A stretch of DNA of 44,555 nucleotides, taken from assembly GCA_030053915.1 (NCBI GenBank), contig JASGCT010000013.1, forward strand, positions 1 to 44,555, in the 5' to 3' direction. This DNA comes from Alphaproteobacteria bacterium (GTDB lineage Bacteria > Bacteroidota > Bacteroidia > Chitinophagales > Chitinophagaceae). The notes under the pieces were generated by a model. That model made no database searches, had not been told where the DNA came from, and saw only the letters and a program-made list of their open reading frames with translations. This document shows positions 29,402 to 38,309 of the stretch, piece by piece; within the stretch, counting starts at the first letter, position 1; every line of letters begins with the position of its first letter. A program made the translations under genes and the position numbers.

Positions 29402-30589
29402 TTAATACAGCATCCCAAATAACCACAGCGGGATTTTGTTTTTATACCCTATTTCAAGATCATCGGCTACTATAAAACTGTTGGGAAGGTCTTTAATTTG
29501 GTCATACGTTTTGTTTTTACCACCAACTTCAAAAGTGTAATCGCCTACAATAAAATCGCCTTGAGGGGCAAGCATCGTATCGCTCACAGCGTTCATTTGA
29601 TTCACAAAAAATGTTTCTCGTGCACTGCCTATATTGGCATTGTTAGCATATAAATACGACAAATTTGTATTATTAAGCAAAACTTTATTAGGCTTGGTGA
29701 GGTCGCCAATTGTTTTGTTTTTGTAAGAAACAATATGCAACAATTTGGCATGAGACAACAGGTTTAAATACTGAACGGTTCTGTTTCGATTTGTGTTGAT
29801 GGCTTGGGCTAAATCTGTTATTTTGGGGATGTAAGGTACTAAAGTTGCTAGGATAGCCAATAATTTTTTTAACTTATGTCGAGACTCAAACTCAATATTT
29901 TCAATAGCTGGAATATCTACATCCATGACGTTATTGATTGCCTCCATCAATTTTTGATCGTATTTTTTCAAGCCTTCTTTATAAAATGGATAGTAACCGT
30001 ATTTTAGATATTTTTTGAACAAAGGTATTATTTTTATGTTTTCTGTGATGTGGGTAGCGATATTTTGGTGATTTTCTACAATGTCTTTCATGGAAAGTAC
30101 AGGAAACGTACCGATTTTTTCGAAATTTAAAAATTCTCTGAAAGACAACCCTTCTAATGTTTCATAAACCACCCTTCGCGACAAGTCGGTGGTTGATTTA
30201 TATATTTGCAAAAGCGATGAGCCTGTAAAAACGATTTTGAGTTTTGTAAAACTGTCATATATGTTTTTAATTTCAGTTGCCCAATTGGGATAATGATGAA
30301 TTTCGTCTAAAAATAAATGGGTACCGCCGTTCGTATAAAATGTGTCCGCCAATTCAAAAATAGAGTGATTACCAAACCAAGTATTATCCAAACTTGCAAA
30401 AATTGCTTGTTCTTTTTTGGCAAAATGTGTTTTTATATGTTGCAAAAGCAGAGTCGTTTTTCCAACACCTTTAGCACCTATAATAGCAATACAACGTTCA
30501 TTCCAATCAATATTTGGATACAGGTAACGCATGTAATTTACGTCTGTTTCTTGCATTAGTCGTAAATAAATTTTCACTAGACTTTCCAT
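29402..30589 (-). CDS. AAA family ATPase with DUF4143 (AAA_14 type)
   Basis: A 395-residue protein of the family with an N-terminal AAA_14 P-loop ATPase and a C-terminal DUF4143 nuclease-like domain. Walker A is G38-A-K-G-V-G-K-T-T46 and Walker B is HLFLDE (91-96), followed by a sensor-like VFTGSSL segment. The C-terminal region includes ETFFVNQM and YTFEVGGKNKT, the usual DUF4143 ending. Members are widespread, often mobile or patchy, and have no settled function. The frame can be extended to an ATG at 30634, but a TATCTTTG element at 30603-30610 lies inside that extension, so the ATG at 30589 is preferred. It is flanked by an unassigned interval on one side and a direct-repeat array on the other. 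Confidence 0.88.
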   Translation of the reverse strand: MESLVKIYLRLMQETDVNYMRYLYPNIDWNERCIAIIGAKGVGKTTLLLQHIKTHFAKKEQAIFASLDNTWFGNHSIFELADTFYTNGGTHLFLDEIHHYPNWATEIKNIYDSFTKLKIVFTGSSLLQIYKSTTDLSRRVVYETLEGLSFREFLNFEKIGTFPVLSMKDIVENHQNIATHITENIKIIPLFKKYLKYGYYPFYKEGLKKYDQKLMEAINNVMDVDIPAIENIEFESRHKLKKLLAILATLVPYIPKITDLAQAINTNRNRTVQYLNLLSHAKLLHIVSYKNKTIGDLTKPNKVLLNNTNLSYLYANNANIGSARETFFVNQMNAVSDTMLAPQGDFIVGDYTFEVGGKNKTYDQIKDLPNSFIVADDLEIGYKNKIPLWLFGMLY

Positions 30590-30602
30590 AAAATAATTTT
30601 TG

Positions 30603-30610
30603 CAAAGATA
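30603..30610 (-). promoter_or_regulatory. -7 promoter element TATCTTTG for the AAA/DUF4143 gene
   Basis: Exact TAnnTTTG match, 13 nt before the ATG at 30589. It rules against the longer reading frame start at 30634. Confidence 0.6.
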
Positions 30611-30614
30611 CAAA

Positions 30615-30766
30615 ATGTTTCTTATATGAAGCATTTTTTAACAATAATGTTTTATATAAATAGCATTTTTTATTTATATTTGTTTCTTTTAAGTATCATT
30701 TTTTGTTTATATTTGTTTCTTCTATGTAGCATTTTTATTTAATTATGTTTCTTTTAAGTATCAATT
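30615..30766. repeat. Five-copy degenerate direct repeat, 32-33 bp period
   Basis: Copies begin at about 30615, 30647, 30680, 30713 and 30745. The shared pattern is (A/T)TGTTTCTT-TA-GTA-CATTTTTT followed by an AT-rich tail. The spacing is close to three turns of the DNA helix. On the plus strand, copies 3 and 4 are each entered through TATATTTG (30675-30682 and 30708-30715), but no plus-strand gene follows. The array lies directly upstream of the AAA/DUF4143 promoter. It has no spacers of unique sequence, so it is not a CRISPR array. Confidence 0.8.
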
Positions 30767-30835
30767 AAAAAATAATTTTTATTGGTAACATACATTTTAA
30801 ATAAGAATAATACGAATATAATTCAAATAGTGTTT

Positions 30836-30997
30836 CTAATTCTTAGTTACCATATAATCCCAAACAGCTGAAAGAATGATATTAGACCCAACGGGTACGT
30901 TATGATAGGATAATGCTGGTATATTTAAAGACAGGGCATTGGCAATACTGTTGCAAACTATATTGTAATTTTGGGTTGTACTATTAATAATTATGAA
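30836..30997 (-). pseudogene. C-terminal gene remnant (~53 codons)
   Basis: The minus strand between stops at 30998-31000 and 30836-30838 is open without a start ATG at its head. It reads like a true protein end: INSTTQNYNIV, NSIANALSLNIPALSYHNVP and VGSNIILSAVWDYMV. It begins where the DUF1835 gene ends, in another frame, with a 14-bp overlap. The composition is protein-like and richer in GC than the gaps around it. I do not recognise the family. A truncated 3' end left after deletion or rearrangement is the simplest reading. Confidence 0.5.
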
Positions 30998-31742
30998 TCA
31001 GTTTTTTGAGTACATTTTTTATTTGTAAATCACTCAACCCGTAAATACCTTCCCGCCTCGAAAACTCTGTAAAAACTACCTGGAATTCTGTCGAAATCGT
31101 GTCAATTATTTCTTTGACTATTTTGTCGGGTCTGCTCAAACTGTTGTCTAACGGGAATCTTTCAATATGAGCTTGACACACTTCTTCCAAGTATTCAAAA
31201 CAATCGGTTGAAGACTTAGACAATTCTTTCATGGTATTAAAGTTGTTATTTTGATAGGCTATCCATAAATTTTTACCTAATTCTAGGTCTTTATGTGTAA
31301 ATTGAATTTTTGAATAATAAGCTCGTTCAAGTTGTTCATGATTCGCAATGCTGAAGCCTTTCCAAATGTTATTTTCATTTTCAATTATCGGAAAAATTCT
31401 ATATATTTTAAGAGTTGGGTAATGTACCAGCATCGAGGTAACAAACCACATATTTATTTGGCAAAACAAATCATTCTCAAACCAAAGACACACTTCGGCA
31501 TTATCTGGTATATTGTATAGTTTTTCAAATTCAATTACAGATTTACTATAATAATCCTTGTTCGAAACATTGTAATTGTTAGCCATATATTTTGCTCGAG
31601 TTTTCCAAAATTCAGTGATGTTTTCGGCAAAAACATCCCCTTCTATCAAGCATTCTCTACAAACAATAAAGTCTTTATTGATGTTAGTTTGTTGTAATTG
31701 TTCTGCTAAACAATCGCCGTTAAGAATGTGATATGTTTGCAT
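30984..31742 (-). CDS. DUF1835 domain protein
   Basis: A 252-residue soluble protein. Its start, YHILNGDCLAEQL (residues 4-16), matches the opening of DUF1835 domains. The conserved features I(V/C)CRECLIEGD (26-36) and VCLWFENDLFCQ also fit, as does a C-terminal segment (GIYGLSDLQIKNVLKKL) that resembles the usual partner domain. The function is unknown; no catalytic residues can be assigned. It has its own promoter element 29 nt upstream. Its last codons overlap a gene remnant in another frame, which suggests the downstream junction was rearranged. No signal peptide is seen. Confidence 0.8.
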   Translation of the reverse strand: MQTYHILNGDCLAEQLQQTNINKDFIVCRECLIEGDVFAENITEFWKTRAKYMANNYNVSNKDYYSKSVIEFEKLYNIPDNAEVCLWFENDLFCQINMWFVTSMLVHYPTLKIYRIFPIIENENNIWKGFSIANHEQLERAYYSKIQFTHKDLELGKNLWIAYQNNNFNTMKELSKSSTDCFEYLEEVCQAHIERFPLDNSLSRPDKIVKEIIDTISTEFQVVFTEFSRREGIYGLSDLQIKNVLKKLIHNY

Positions 31743-31771
31743 CTATTTTTGATGGATTAACCGTTTATAGG

Positions 31772-31779
31772 CAAAGTTA
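31772..31779 (-). promoter_or_regulatory. -7 promoter element TAACTTTG for the DUF1835 gene
   Basis: Exact TAnnTTTG match, 29 nt before the ATG at 31742. Confidence 0.5.
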
Positions 31780-31825
31780 CAATTATTTTTATTATTTTCA
31801 AATATTGTTCAATAAACAAAGTACT

Positions 31826-34339
31826 TTATCGCTTATATTCAATCATATTCACCAGCAATTTGTAGGCGGCTTTATTGCCAATGGGTATTTGACGAAACAA
31901 GACTAAACTAACATAGAAAAAGTTGCCCTTGCCATATTGTGCTAACAATAAACTGCCATCAGATTTTGGTTCATTCGGGTCTTGCATCGCAATAAATTTT
32001 TCAAAATGCGGGTCATCTGTTATTGCCTGATAGGTACTTCTTTCTTGAACCCAATGATTAAAATCAGCCACATCTATTTTATTGGGATGGTTGAATAAAG
32101 AATGATTGGGTTGTAAAAAATGAACTTCGGCATTTTCGTTGGTAATGCGGCTACTTGAATTTATTTTAAATGAATAAGGACCAAGTTCAATGGGCTTATT
32201 ATTCACAAGATTACTTTTAATATACTGCGAAATAAGATTACCACCATGATTTATGTAATGATTAAATATATTGTTTTTTTCGGTTAAAAAGGGATATATA
32301 TTCGATGCCCTAATACCTAAAATAATAGCTTTATACTGGGTTAAATTTGATTCAAAAATATCATTTTCGGTTAGGACATCAACGGTGTATCCCAATTCTT
32401 CTAAGGCAAGTTTTATATCATCTCCGGCGCCCGGAATATATCCAATTCGATACTGCGGATTATTCTGTATAGGCATAAATGTTATAGGGTTTTCAGCAGG
32501 TTTATAATATACTATATTAGGAATATGATTGTAAAAAACACCTTTATAAGTATAAGCAGTCGATTTTAAATTATGATGAAGCGTATCAAAAATAAAACTT
32601 GGTACCAATTGGAATTGTGTATAATCTTGATTGATGGGATTCACTTGCAAGGTATTATTATATAAAAGATTCGTATTAGTTAAAACTTGGGTTTTATGAA
32701 ATGTATTAGATTGTGAAAACAAAACATGATTATTAGAATCTTGAGAAAACTCGAATTGAAAACCAATATTATTATTACTATTTTTTAAAATTTCGTATTT
32801 TATGTTATGATTGAGATGTTTTAATGATGTATATGTATTGAATTTATTAACAAAATTAAATTCAATGTGTGGTTTAATAACCAGAGGTTGATAGAGTTCG
32901 CCACGAACTGGGTCGACATATTTATATTGAACCGGTTTTTTGATAAAGAGGGAAAACGAATCAATGGTTAACCAAACTTCCAAATTATATACAGGGTGGT
33001 CTTCAGCATTTCCTGTTTTAAATACATCAGCAAACTGATACGAATCGTGAATAATTGGTTTCTTTAAAAAATAAGGTTGTGAAATTGCCATATCATTCAC
33101 CAAAAATTTAGCATTGATTTCTTTTGGATTGTTTTTTTCGAGGGTATATAGATTGTCAGAATCCCATTCGTGAATTTGAAGTTTGATGATTTTAATTTTA
33201 GAATTATATTTTTGGGTCGCTGTAATTTTAATATGGATAGAATCGCCGTTGGTGTAGGCTTCATTGTCGGTTGTTGCTTCCAAAAACAAACCACTGCAGA
33301 GTTCAATTAAATCGATAGTTTCTTGTAATTTAACTTCTTTAAATGCTGATGCTGGTAATGCCGATATTTTGTGGTAGATTGTTAGCAAACTTGGTAAAAT
33401 GGCATTTGGGTTGGTAAAATCGAAATCTTGAATGGCTTGATTGATGCTTGGGATGATGTCTTTACCATTAGGGAAGCGACTCCAAGTGATGTCGACATCA
33501 TCCATCAGGTCGTTCGTATATGTTGCGCCATTTGTTAAAGAGAAGTACTCAAATATTTCCCCACGTCTTCTAGAACGTCCTTCGCCTTGGCTTTTGTGCA
33601 TGGTTCTGGCTTCGGCGCCTAGTTCGCCATAATATTTACCAAGGAGGGGGTTAAACACATTCACTTGAATTTTAAGTTGGTTAGGGTTTGTGGTATTTAT
33701 ACTACCAAAATTATAAGTATTCCAAAAAATGCGTTTTGTTTTCCAGGGGTTAAGTCCAAATCGAATTTGTTCAGGAAAGGCATTGGGGTCGGCGGCTAAA
33801 ATAAAAGCCGAATCTGCTAAAATGGCTGAGGCGGCATGGTGTCCATGACCAGCGCGGGTATCGCCAGGAAAACGTTTGATAATAATATCGGGTTGGTACT
33901 GGCGAATCACCCAAACCATATCGAATAATATTTTAGGAATATCCCATTTCTGAAAGGTTTCTTGCCAAGACTTACTATAACCAAATTCGTAAGCACGGGT
34001 AAAATATTGTTCAGCCCCGTCTAAACGTCTGGCAGCTAATAATTCTTGAGTTCTTATTAAACCAAGATCCACACCTTGTTCATCACCAATGAGGTTTTGA
34101 CCTCCTTCGCCGCGGGTTAAACTTAAATAAGCTGTTCGATAGTTTCGTTCTTTAGCAAGGTAAGGTAAAAGGGTATTATTTTCGTCATCGGGGTGTGCCG
34201 CAATATATAAAACACTTCCACAAACTTTCAGTTTTTGCAGTTTTAAAAAAATATCATCGCTAGTAGATTGCCAAGTTTGCGATAGGCAATTACTTAAAAT
34301 TAAAAATACACATATTAAAAAAACAAAACTATTTTTCAT
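31826..34339 (-). CDS. Exported PIG-L family deacetylase with C-terminal GATase-like region
   Basis: An 837-residue protein. Residues 1-20 are a signal peptide (ending NCLSQ). Residues ~40-230 are a PIG-L/LmbE deacetylase domain with zinc motifs A-H49-P-D-D52-E and H165-G-H-H168, plus SLTRGEGGQN (73-82), all typical. The middle (~300-600) looks like beta-rich accessory domains. The end (~640-837) resembles a class I glutamine-amidotransferase-like fold (YIPGAGDDIKLALEELGY, ILGIRA, HGGNLI). PIG-L enzymes remove acetyl groups from N-acetylglucosamine-type substrates; the target of exported members is unknown. It begins 9 bp after the M14 gene, so the two form an operon. Confidence 0.9.
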   Translation of the reverse strand: MKNSFVFLICVFLILSNCLSQTWQSTSDDIFLKLQKLKVCGSVLYIAAHPDDENNTLLPYLAKERNYRTAYLSLTRGEGGQNLIGDEQGVDLGLIRTQELLAARRLDGAEQYFTRAYEFGYSKSWQETFQKWDIPKILFDMVWVIRQYQPDIIIKRFPGDTRAGHGHHAASAILADSAFILAADPNAFPEQIRFGLNPWKTKRIFWNTYNFGSINTTNPNQLKIQVNVFNPLLGKYYGELGAEARTMHKSQGEGRSRRRGEIFEYFSLTNGATYTNDLMDDVDITWSRFPNGKDIIPSINQAIQDFDFTNPNAILPSLLTIYHKISALPASAFKEVKLQETIDLIELCSGLFLEATTDNEAYTNGDSIHIKITATQKYNSKIKIIKLQIHEWDSDNLYTLEKNNPKEINAKFLVNDMAISQPYFLKKPIIHDSYQFADVFKTGNAEDHPVYNLEVWLTIDSFSLFIKKPVQYKYVDPVRGELYQPLVIKPHIEFNFVNKFNTYTSLKHLNHNIKYEILKNSNNNIGFQFEFSQDSNNHVLFSQSNTFHKTQVLTNTNLLYNNTLQVNPINQDYTQFQLVPSFIFDTLHHNLKSTAYTYKGVFYNHIPNIVYYKPAENPITFMPIQNNPQYRIGYIPGAGDDIKLALEELGYTVDVLTENDIFESNLTQYKAIILGIRASNIYPFLTEKNNIFNHYINHGGNLISQYIKSNLVNNKPIELGPYSFKINSSSRITNENAEVHFLQPNHSLFNHPNKIDVADFNHWVQERSTYQAITDDPHFEKFIAMQDPNEPKSDGSLLLAQYGKGNFFYVSLVLFRQIPIGNKAAYKLLVNMIEYKR

Positions 34340-34348
34340 AAACTAACC

Positions 34349-36862
34349 TTATTTACCTACAAAAAAAATGGCATTGGCTAAAATTCTTTTGCCACTTTGC
34401 CAAAACTGTCTAAAAATGATATCATCTGTAAAAAATACCACGTTGCCCTGTCCTACTTGCAAGCTCCCCATCACATTACCTTCTTTATTGAGTTTGTTTT
34501 TAACGTTAATACCTGCAAAACCAGTTACATAACTACCAGGGGCAAGATTACCAACATTATCAAAAGAACTACTTAATTCAAGCAATATATCGTCTTGCTT
34601 TAAAATATAAAAATTATTGTCAAAGCCATAACATAACGGGTGTGTTTTATCTATTTTAACCGTGTAAATAGCACCTGGGATACTTGATTTTAGATAGTCT
34701 CTTTCTAAATCTTGATAAGGTACTAAATCTTTTAAAGTGAGTTTTTCTTCTTCTTTAGATTCTTGAATTTTTAAACCCCAATCGGTAGCTTTTATGAGTT
34801 GCCGGGTTGCGTTATCGATGGTGATTAATTTTCCACCTTTTTGAACAAAAGTTTTAATTTTTTCAAACTGCCCTGCTTCACTATTTTTAAAATCATAATA
34901 ACCATCCGCAATGATTAACACGTCGATATTATTAAGGTTAAAGCGATTATTATTTGTATAATTCAGTAAAGTAATAGGATAATTTAAGTCGTAATCAAAA
35001 TAGTGCCAAATTTCGCCTGCGGCATTGGCATTTACTTGCGATCCTGTAATAAGACCTACATTGGGCGCTTTAGCAATTCCGCCAAAATCGGGTGACCCTA
35101 AATCGGGACCCAAAGGTTGTATCAGACCTGTTTTTAATGGAATTGGTGTAATATTATAAGATGCACAAATTTTTTCTGTGATACGACGCCAATGGCTTGG
35201 ATTGGAATTAGCTAAAATAGCTAAACAGCCGTTGGTAAATTTTTGATTATTATAGACAAAATTTTTGCGGCAAAACCGAATTTTAATCTGCTCTTTTAAA
35301 AGTGCAGCAACTATTTTGGCATCCGTAAAAGACTGATATGGAATTAAGTAACCATAAAGTGCTTCATGCTCAGGAAAAAATTCGGATTTTTTAGGTTGGC
35401 TACAAGGCGTCAATTTTAAGGCTTCTTTTACCGAATAGGTTTTAAGATTATAATTATAAGCCAAAGACCATGAGGTGATATCGTAGGTATTAGAATCTAC
35501 AAGTATTGTTTTAGGTTCTAATAATATTTTAGCCAAACGAGACTGTGGTTGTAATAATGATATAGCCAGATGGTAATTTTCTAGTTGCACATTTTCTTCT
35601 TTTTCAGTAAAATAGTTATACCCTTTAAGGTTAGAATTGGTAATTTGTCCATATTCTATTTTATTTTTATCTAAAAGTTCTTTAAGTTCTTCTATAACTT
35701 GATTGTTATTAGCTGTTAAGATATAGGTTTTCGTTTCGCCTAAATTACCTGCGCGATTATCAATATAAAACTGATTAAAGTTTTGAATAAGTTGAGCGGC
35801 ATGTTTGGCAGATACTTCGATAGTGGACATGCTTGTAGTATAGTGGTGTTCAACACGATCGACTAAAGTTAAGGTATCTTCCATTTCGGTTAAAATGCCT
35901 AAGGCACCCGAAATACCACCTTGTTCGTAGGTCATTCCTATAGAACCGAGATAGGTTGGATAGGTATCACCATAAGAAGGATACAATAAATCGAAGCGTT
36001 CGCGGGTAAAGAACAGCCAATTATTTTTATCGAAATAAGCGGCATTATTTTTACCTATTTCCACTTGAAATTCTCTTTGAAATGGGGTTATCAGTTCGTG
36101 ATAGGGTTCGGCAGCAGGCGCAAAATAATAAGGTTGATTAGGTCCTTGTTCATGAAAATCCACATGCACTTGTGGTAACCATTTATGGTACAATACAATA
36201 CGTTGTTGGCTTTCAATTTGAGTTTGCCAACACCAATCGCGGTTTAAATCGAAATTATAATGATTTGTTCTGCCGGAAGGATTGGTTTCGATATGTTCGC
36301 GGGCATTGGTATTAGGATTATAATGACGTCCCATAGTATTTGTTACCCAATTAGCATAACGATCGCGCCCATCGGGGTTAATGCAAGGATCTATAATTAC
36401 CACGGCATTTTCGAGCCAGGCTTTCGATTCAGCATGGTTTGGGTTTAGTAATTTATAAGCGGTTTTCATGGCGGCTTCAGACGAGGCGGGTTCATTGCCG
36501 TGCACATTATACGACAGCCAAATAATTGGAACATATTTATTTAAGTTTCCATCTGTAGTTCCTTTTAGGGCAAGGTTGACGTTATTTTGACGAATCGTTT
36601 CAATGTTTTCAATATTCTTAGAAGCGCTTATAATAAAAGCGGTCAATTCTCGACCTTCATAGGTATATCCATAGCTAATTTTTTTTATCATTGTGGGTTT
36701 TTCTTTGGTCAAATAATTGAAATATTCAAGAATGCGGTGATGCAGTGTATATTTAGTTCCTAATTGATAACCCAAAAAATCATTGGGCGATTGCAGTTCT
36801 TGTCCATGGGCTATATTTAATAAACAAAATGCCCAAATAAGTACATAACATTTTTTTAACAT
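34349..36862 (-). CDS. Exported M14 family zinc carboxypeptidase with C-terminal GATase-like region
   Basis: An 837-residue metallopeptidase. The signal peptide covers residues ~1-21 (ending AHGQ). The M14 domain occupies ~25-350: H121-G-N-E124 and H237 (in DFHEQG) as zinc ligands, N207-R208 (DLNRDW) for the carboxylate, and a late TEMED segment as candidate for the catalytic glutamate. The C-terminal ~250 residues (VGLITGSQV, VLIIADGYYD, FVQKGGKLITID, GQGNVVFFTDDI) look like a GATase-like domain, similar in its last strands to that of the following PIG-L protein. A TTG at 36889 could extend the frame, but a TATCTTTG element lies between, so ATG 36862 is chosen. The substrate is likely peptides, possibly of the cell wall. 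Confidence 0.9.
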   Translation of the reverse strand: MLKKCYVLIWAFCLLNIAHGQELQSPNDFLGYQLGTKYTLHHRILEYFNYLTKEKPTMIKKISYGYTYEGRELTAFIISASKNIENIETIRQNNVNLALKGTTDGNLNKYVPIIWLSYNVHGNEPASSEAAMKTAYKLLNPNHAESKAWLENAVVIIDPCINPDGRDRYANWVTNTMGRHYNPNTNAREHIETNPSGRTNHYNFDLNRDWCWQTQIESQQRIVLYHKWLPQVHVDFHEQGPNQPYYFAPAAEPYHELITPFQREFQVEIGKNNAAYFDKNNWLFFTRERFDLLYPSYGDTYPTYLGSIGMTYEQGGISGALGILTEMEDTLTLVDRVEHHYTTSMSTIEVSAKHAAQLIQNFNQFYIDNRAGNLGETKTYILTANNNQVIEELKELLDKNKIEYGQITNSNLKGYNYFTEKEENVQLENYHLAISLLQPQSRLAKILLEPKTILVDSNTYDITSWSLAYNYNLKTYSVKEALKLTPCSQPKKSEFFPEHEALYGYLIPYQSFTDAKIVAALLKEQIKIRFCRKNFVYNNQKFTNGCLAILANSNPSHWRRITEKICASYNITPIPLKTGLIQPLGPDLGSPDFGGIAKAPNVGLITGSQVNANAAGEIWHYFDYDLNYPITLLNYTNNNRFNLNNIDVLIIADGYYDFKNSEAGQFEKIKTFVQKGGKLITIDNATRQLIKATDWGLKIQESKEEEKLTLKDLVPYQDLERDYLKSSIPGAIYTVKIDKTHPLCYGFDNNFYILKQDDILLELSSSFDNVGNLAPGSYVTGFAGINVKNKLNKEGNVMGSLQVGQGNVVFFTDDIIFRQFWQSGKRILANAIFFVGK

Positions 36863-36876
36863 ATAATATTTTTTCT

Positions 36877-36884
36877 CAAAGATA
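36877..36884 (-). promoter_or_regulatory. -7 promoter element TATCTTTG for the M14/PIG-L operon
   Basis: Exact TAnnTTTG match, 14 nt before the ATG at 36862; it excludes the longer TTG start at 36889. Confidence 0.6.
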
Positions 36885-36992
36885 AACAATAAATTTTATA
36901 AAATTTAAAATACATAAAAAAAAAGTATATTTTAGGCATTATAGACAAATTTAATACGATTTTCATATTTTTACTTTAAAATTTTTTAATAA

Positions 36993-37020
36993 AAAAAGGG
37001 TGATTTGGGTCACCCTTTTT
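36993..37020. terminator. Hairpin terminator behind the GH18-like gene
   Basis: A perfect inverted repeat GGGTGA / TCACCC with a 6-nt loop (TTTGGG), flanked by A-runs on one side and T-runs on the other so the stem extends to about 11 bp. With a U-run in either direction it can act on both strands. It lies 57 bp past the stop of the GH18-like gene, which it most probably ends, and shields the M14/PIG-L operon. Confidence 0.85.
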
Positions 37021-37076
37021 TAATTAAGAACTGTTTTAACAATATAAAATTGTAATATGTTGATTTTTTTGAAAGA

Positions 37077-38141
37077 TTATTGCCAATTTAACCCCATGCC
37101 TAAAACGGCGGCTTGCATATAATAAGGCGAATAAATGCCTACGCCATAATTACCATAACCGCGTCCCCAGTACGACATACCACCGAAACCATTTGCAACT
37201 ACTTTATTAGCTAATGATGTAATTTCTGATGCGGCATAATAAGGGGAACTACCGTTATCTTGGGCTTGAAATCCGAATAAAATTTTATTAGTAGGGAAAT
37301 TGGTTCTACTCCATACAGCAAATACAGAGTCGCAGCTACTTACATCATAAAAGTTATTAATACCTGTTTGATATGCTTCAATATTTAGATAATCAATATC
37401 GGTTATGGCACTCTGGCTATTATAAAAATTAAGCATCGTGCCGTCGTAAGCGCCAACAGTGACTGTTCCTATTTGACCAGGTGAGGTTACACCAGCCGAA
37501 ACCATAATAATATAGCCTGGTAAGCCTACTCTAAGATAATGAACAAAGGTAATGAGATTATTAGCAAATGTAATATTTTCAGCATTAGTATGATCCCACC
37601 AACCTTCAATATTTAAGTCAACGCCTTTTAAATAATAACTTTTTACATCGTTGATAATTACATTAGCCACTTTTTGTAAGGTGGCTTGGTCGCCATTGAT
37701 GATTGTTGTTCTTGCCAAACTATTATTTCCACCTCCGAAAGTCATTAAAATTTTAGTATTGGGATGTGCTCTGGCAAAATTATTCCATAAAGTATAGGAC
37801 GTTGCATTTGAAGAAGCTTGCCAGTTTCCAGAAGCAGAATAATCTAAGCTATAATTACCATTACCATCTGTTGATAAAGTTGCAAAAGAATTACCAACAA
37901 AATTAATACAATTCACATTGGGTAAAGCATCTACATCGGAATTCCAGGCTAAATTCCAAACATAAAATACTGGTGAAATAGTACGCTTGCCATTAAGTTT
38001 ACTGCTAGAAGGCAAGGAATCTTTTGAATTAAGTCCACCATTGATGTTTAAATCAGTTGTGTTTTTTTTACAGCTAAATAATATAAGCGAGCTAATTAAA
38101 AAAAGAAATATATGTTTAATTTCTTTTGTTATTTGCTTCAT
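37077..38141 (-). CDS. GH18-like lipoprotein with altered catalytic motif
   Basis: A 354-residue lipoprotein: membrane-type signal then lipobox L-F-S-C24. The rest is one domain like glycoside hydrolase family 18: ILMTFGGG (131-138) for the SxGG strand, G173-V-D-L-N-I-E179 for the catalytic DxxDxDxE strand, IDYLNIEAY for the MxY strand, and a GGMSYWGRG segment for the last strand. In the catalytic motif the first aspartate position is lysine and the middle D of DxDxE is asparagine, while the acid E179 remains. It may be a weak enzyme, an endo-N-acetylglucosaminidase relative, or a glycan-binding protein. It is a single-gene unit ending in a hairpin terminator. No exact TAnnTTTG element was found upstream. 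Confidence 0.78.
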   Translation of the reverse strand: MKQITKEIKHIFLFLISSLILFSCKKNTTDLNINGGLNSKDSLPSSSKLNGKRTISPVFYVWNLAWNSDVDALPNVNCINFVGNSFATLSTDGNGNYSLDYSASGNWQASSNATSYTLWNNFARAHPNTKILMTFGGGNNSLARTTIINGDQATLQKVANVIINDVKSYYLKGVDLNIEGWWDHTNAENITFANNLITFVHYLRVGLPGYIIMVSAGVTSPGQIGTVTVGAYDGTMLNFYNSQSAITDIDYLNIEAYQTGINNFYDVSSCDSVFAVWSRTNFPTNKILFGFQAQDNGSSPYYAASEITSLANKVVANGFGGMSYWGRGYGNYGVGIYSPYYMQAAVLGMGLNWQ

Positions 38142-38309
38142 AAAATTTTATTTTAAGTTTAGAAAATATTTATAACTGCAAGTTATAGATTTGAATTTAT
38201 TTAATTACTATATTAAATGTTAAGATTATTTTTTATTTTTTAACAAAATTTTAAATATTGTTTTACCACTTTGTATCAAACTGATTATCAATAATTTAAG
38301 GGGACGATA

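Noticed and set aside
29131..29418. Minus-strand 95-codon frame between fumC and the AAA gene
   Set aside because: It overlaps both neighbours, contains the fumC promoter and has no motif, so it is described only as an unassigned interval.
30590..30634. Upstream ATG start for the AAA/DUF4143 protein
   Set aside because: The added 15 residues span the TATCTTTG element and have no family support.
30675..30715. Plus-strand promoters (two TATATTTG matches) within the direct repeats
   Set aside because: No plus-strand gene or RNA follows; the matches come with the repeat unit and AT-rich chance.
30615..30766. CRISPR-like array
   Set aside because: Copies follow each other directly, without unique spacers, and no cas gene is near.
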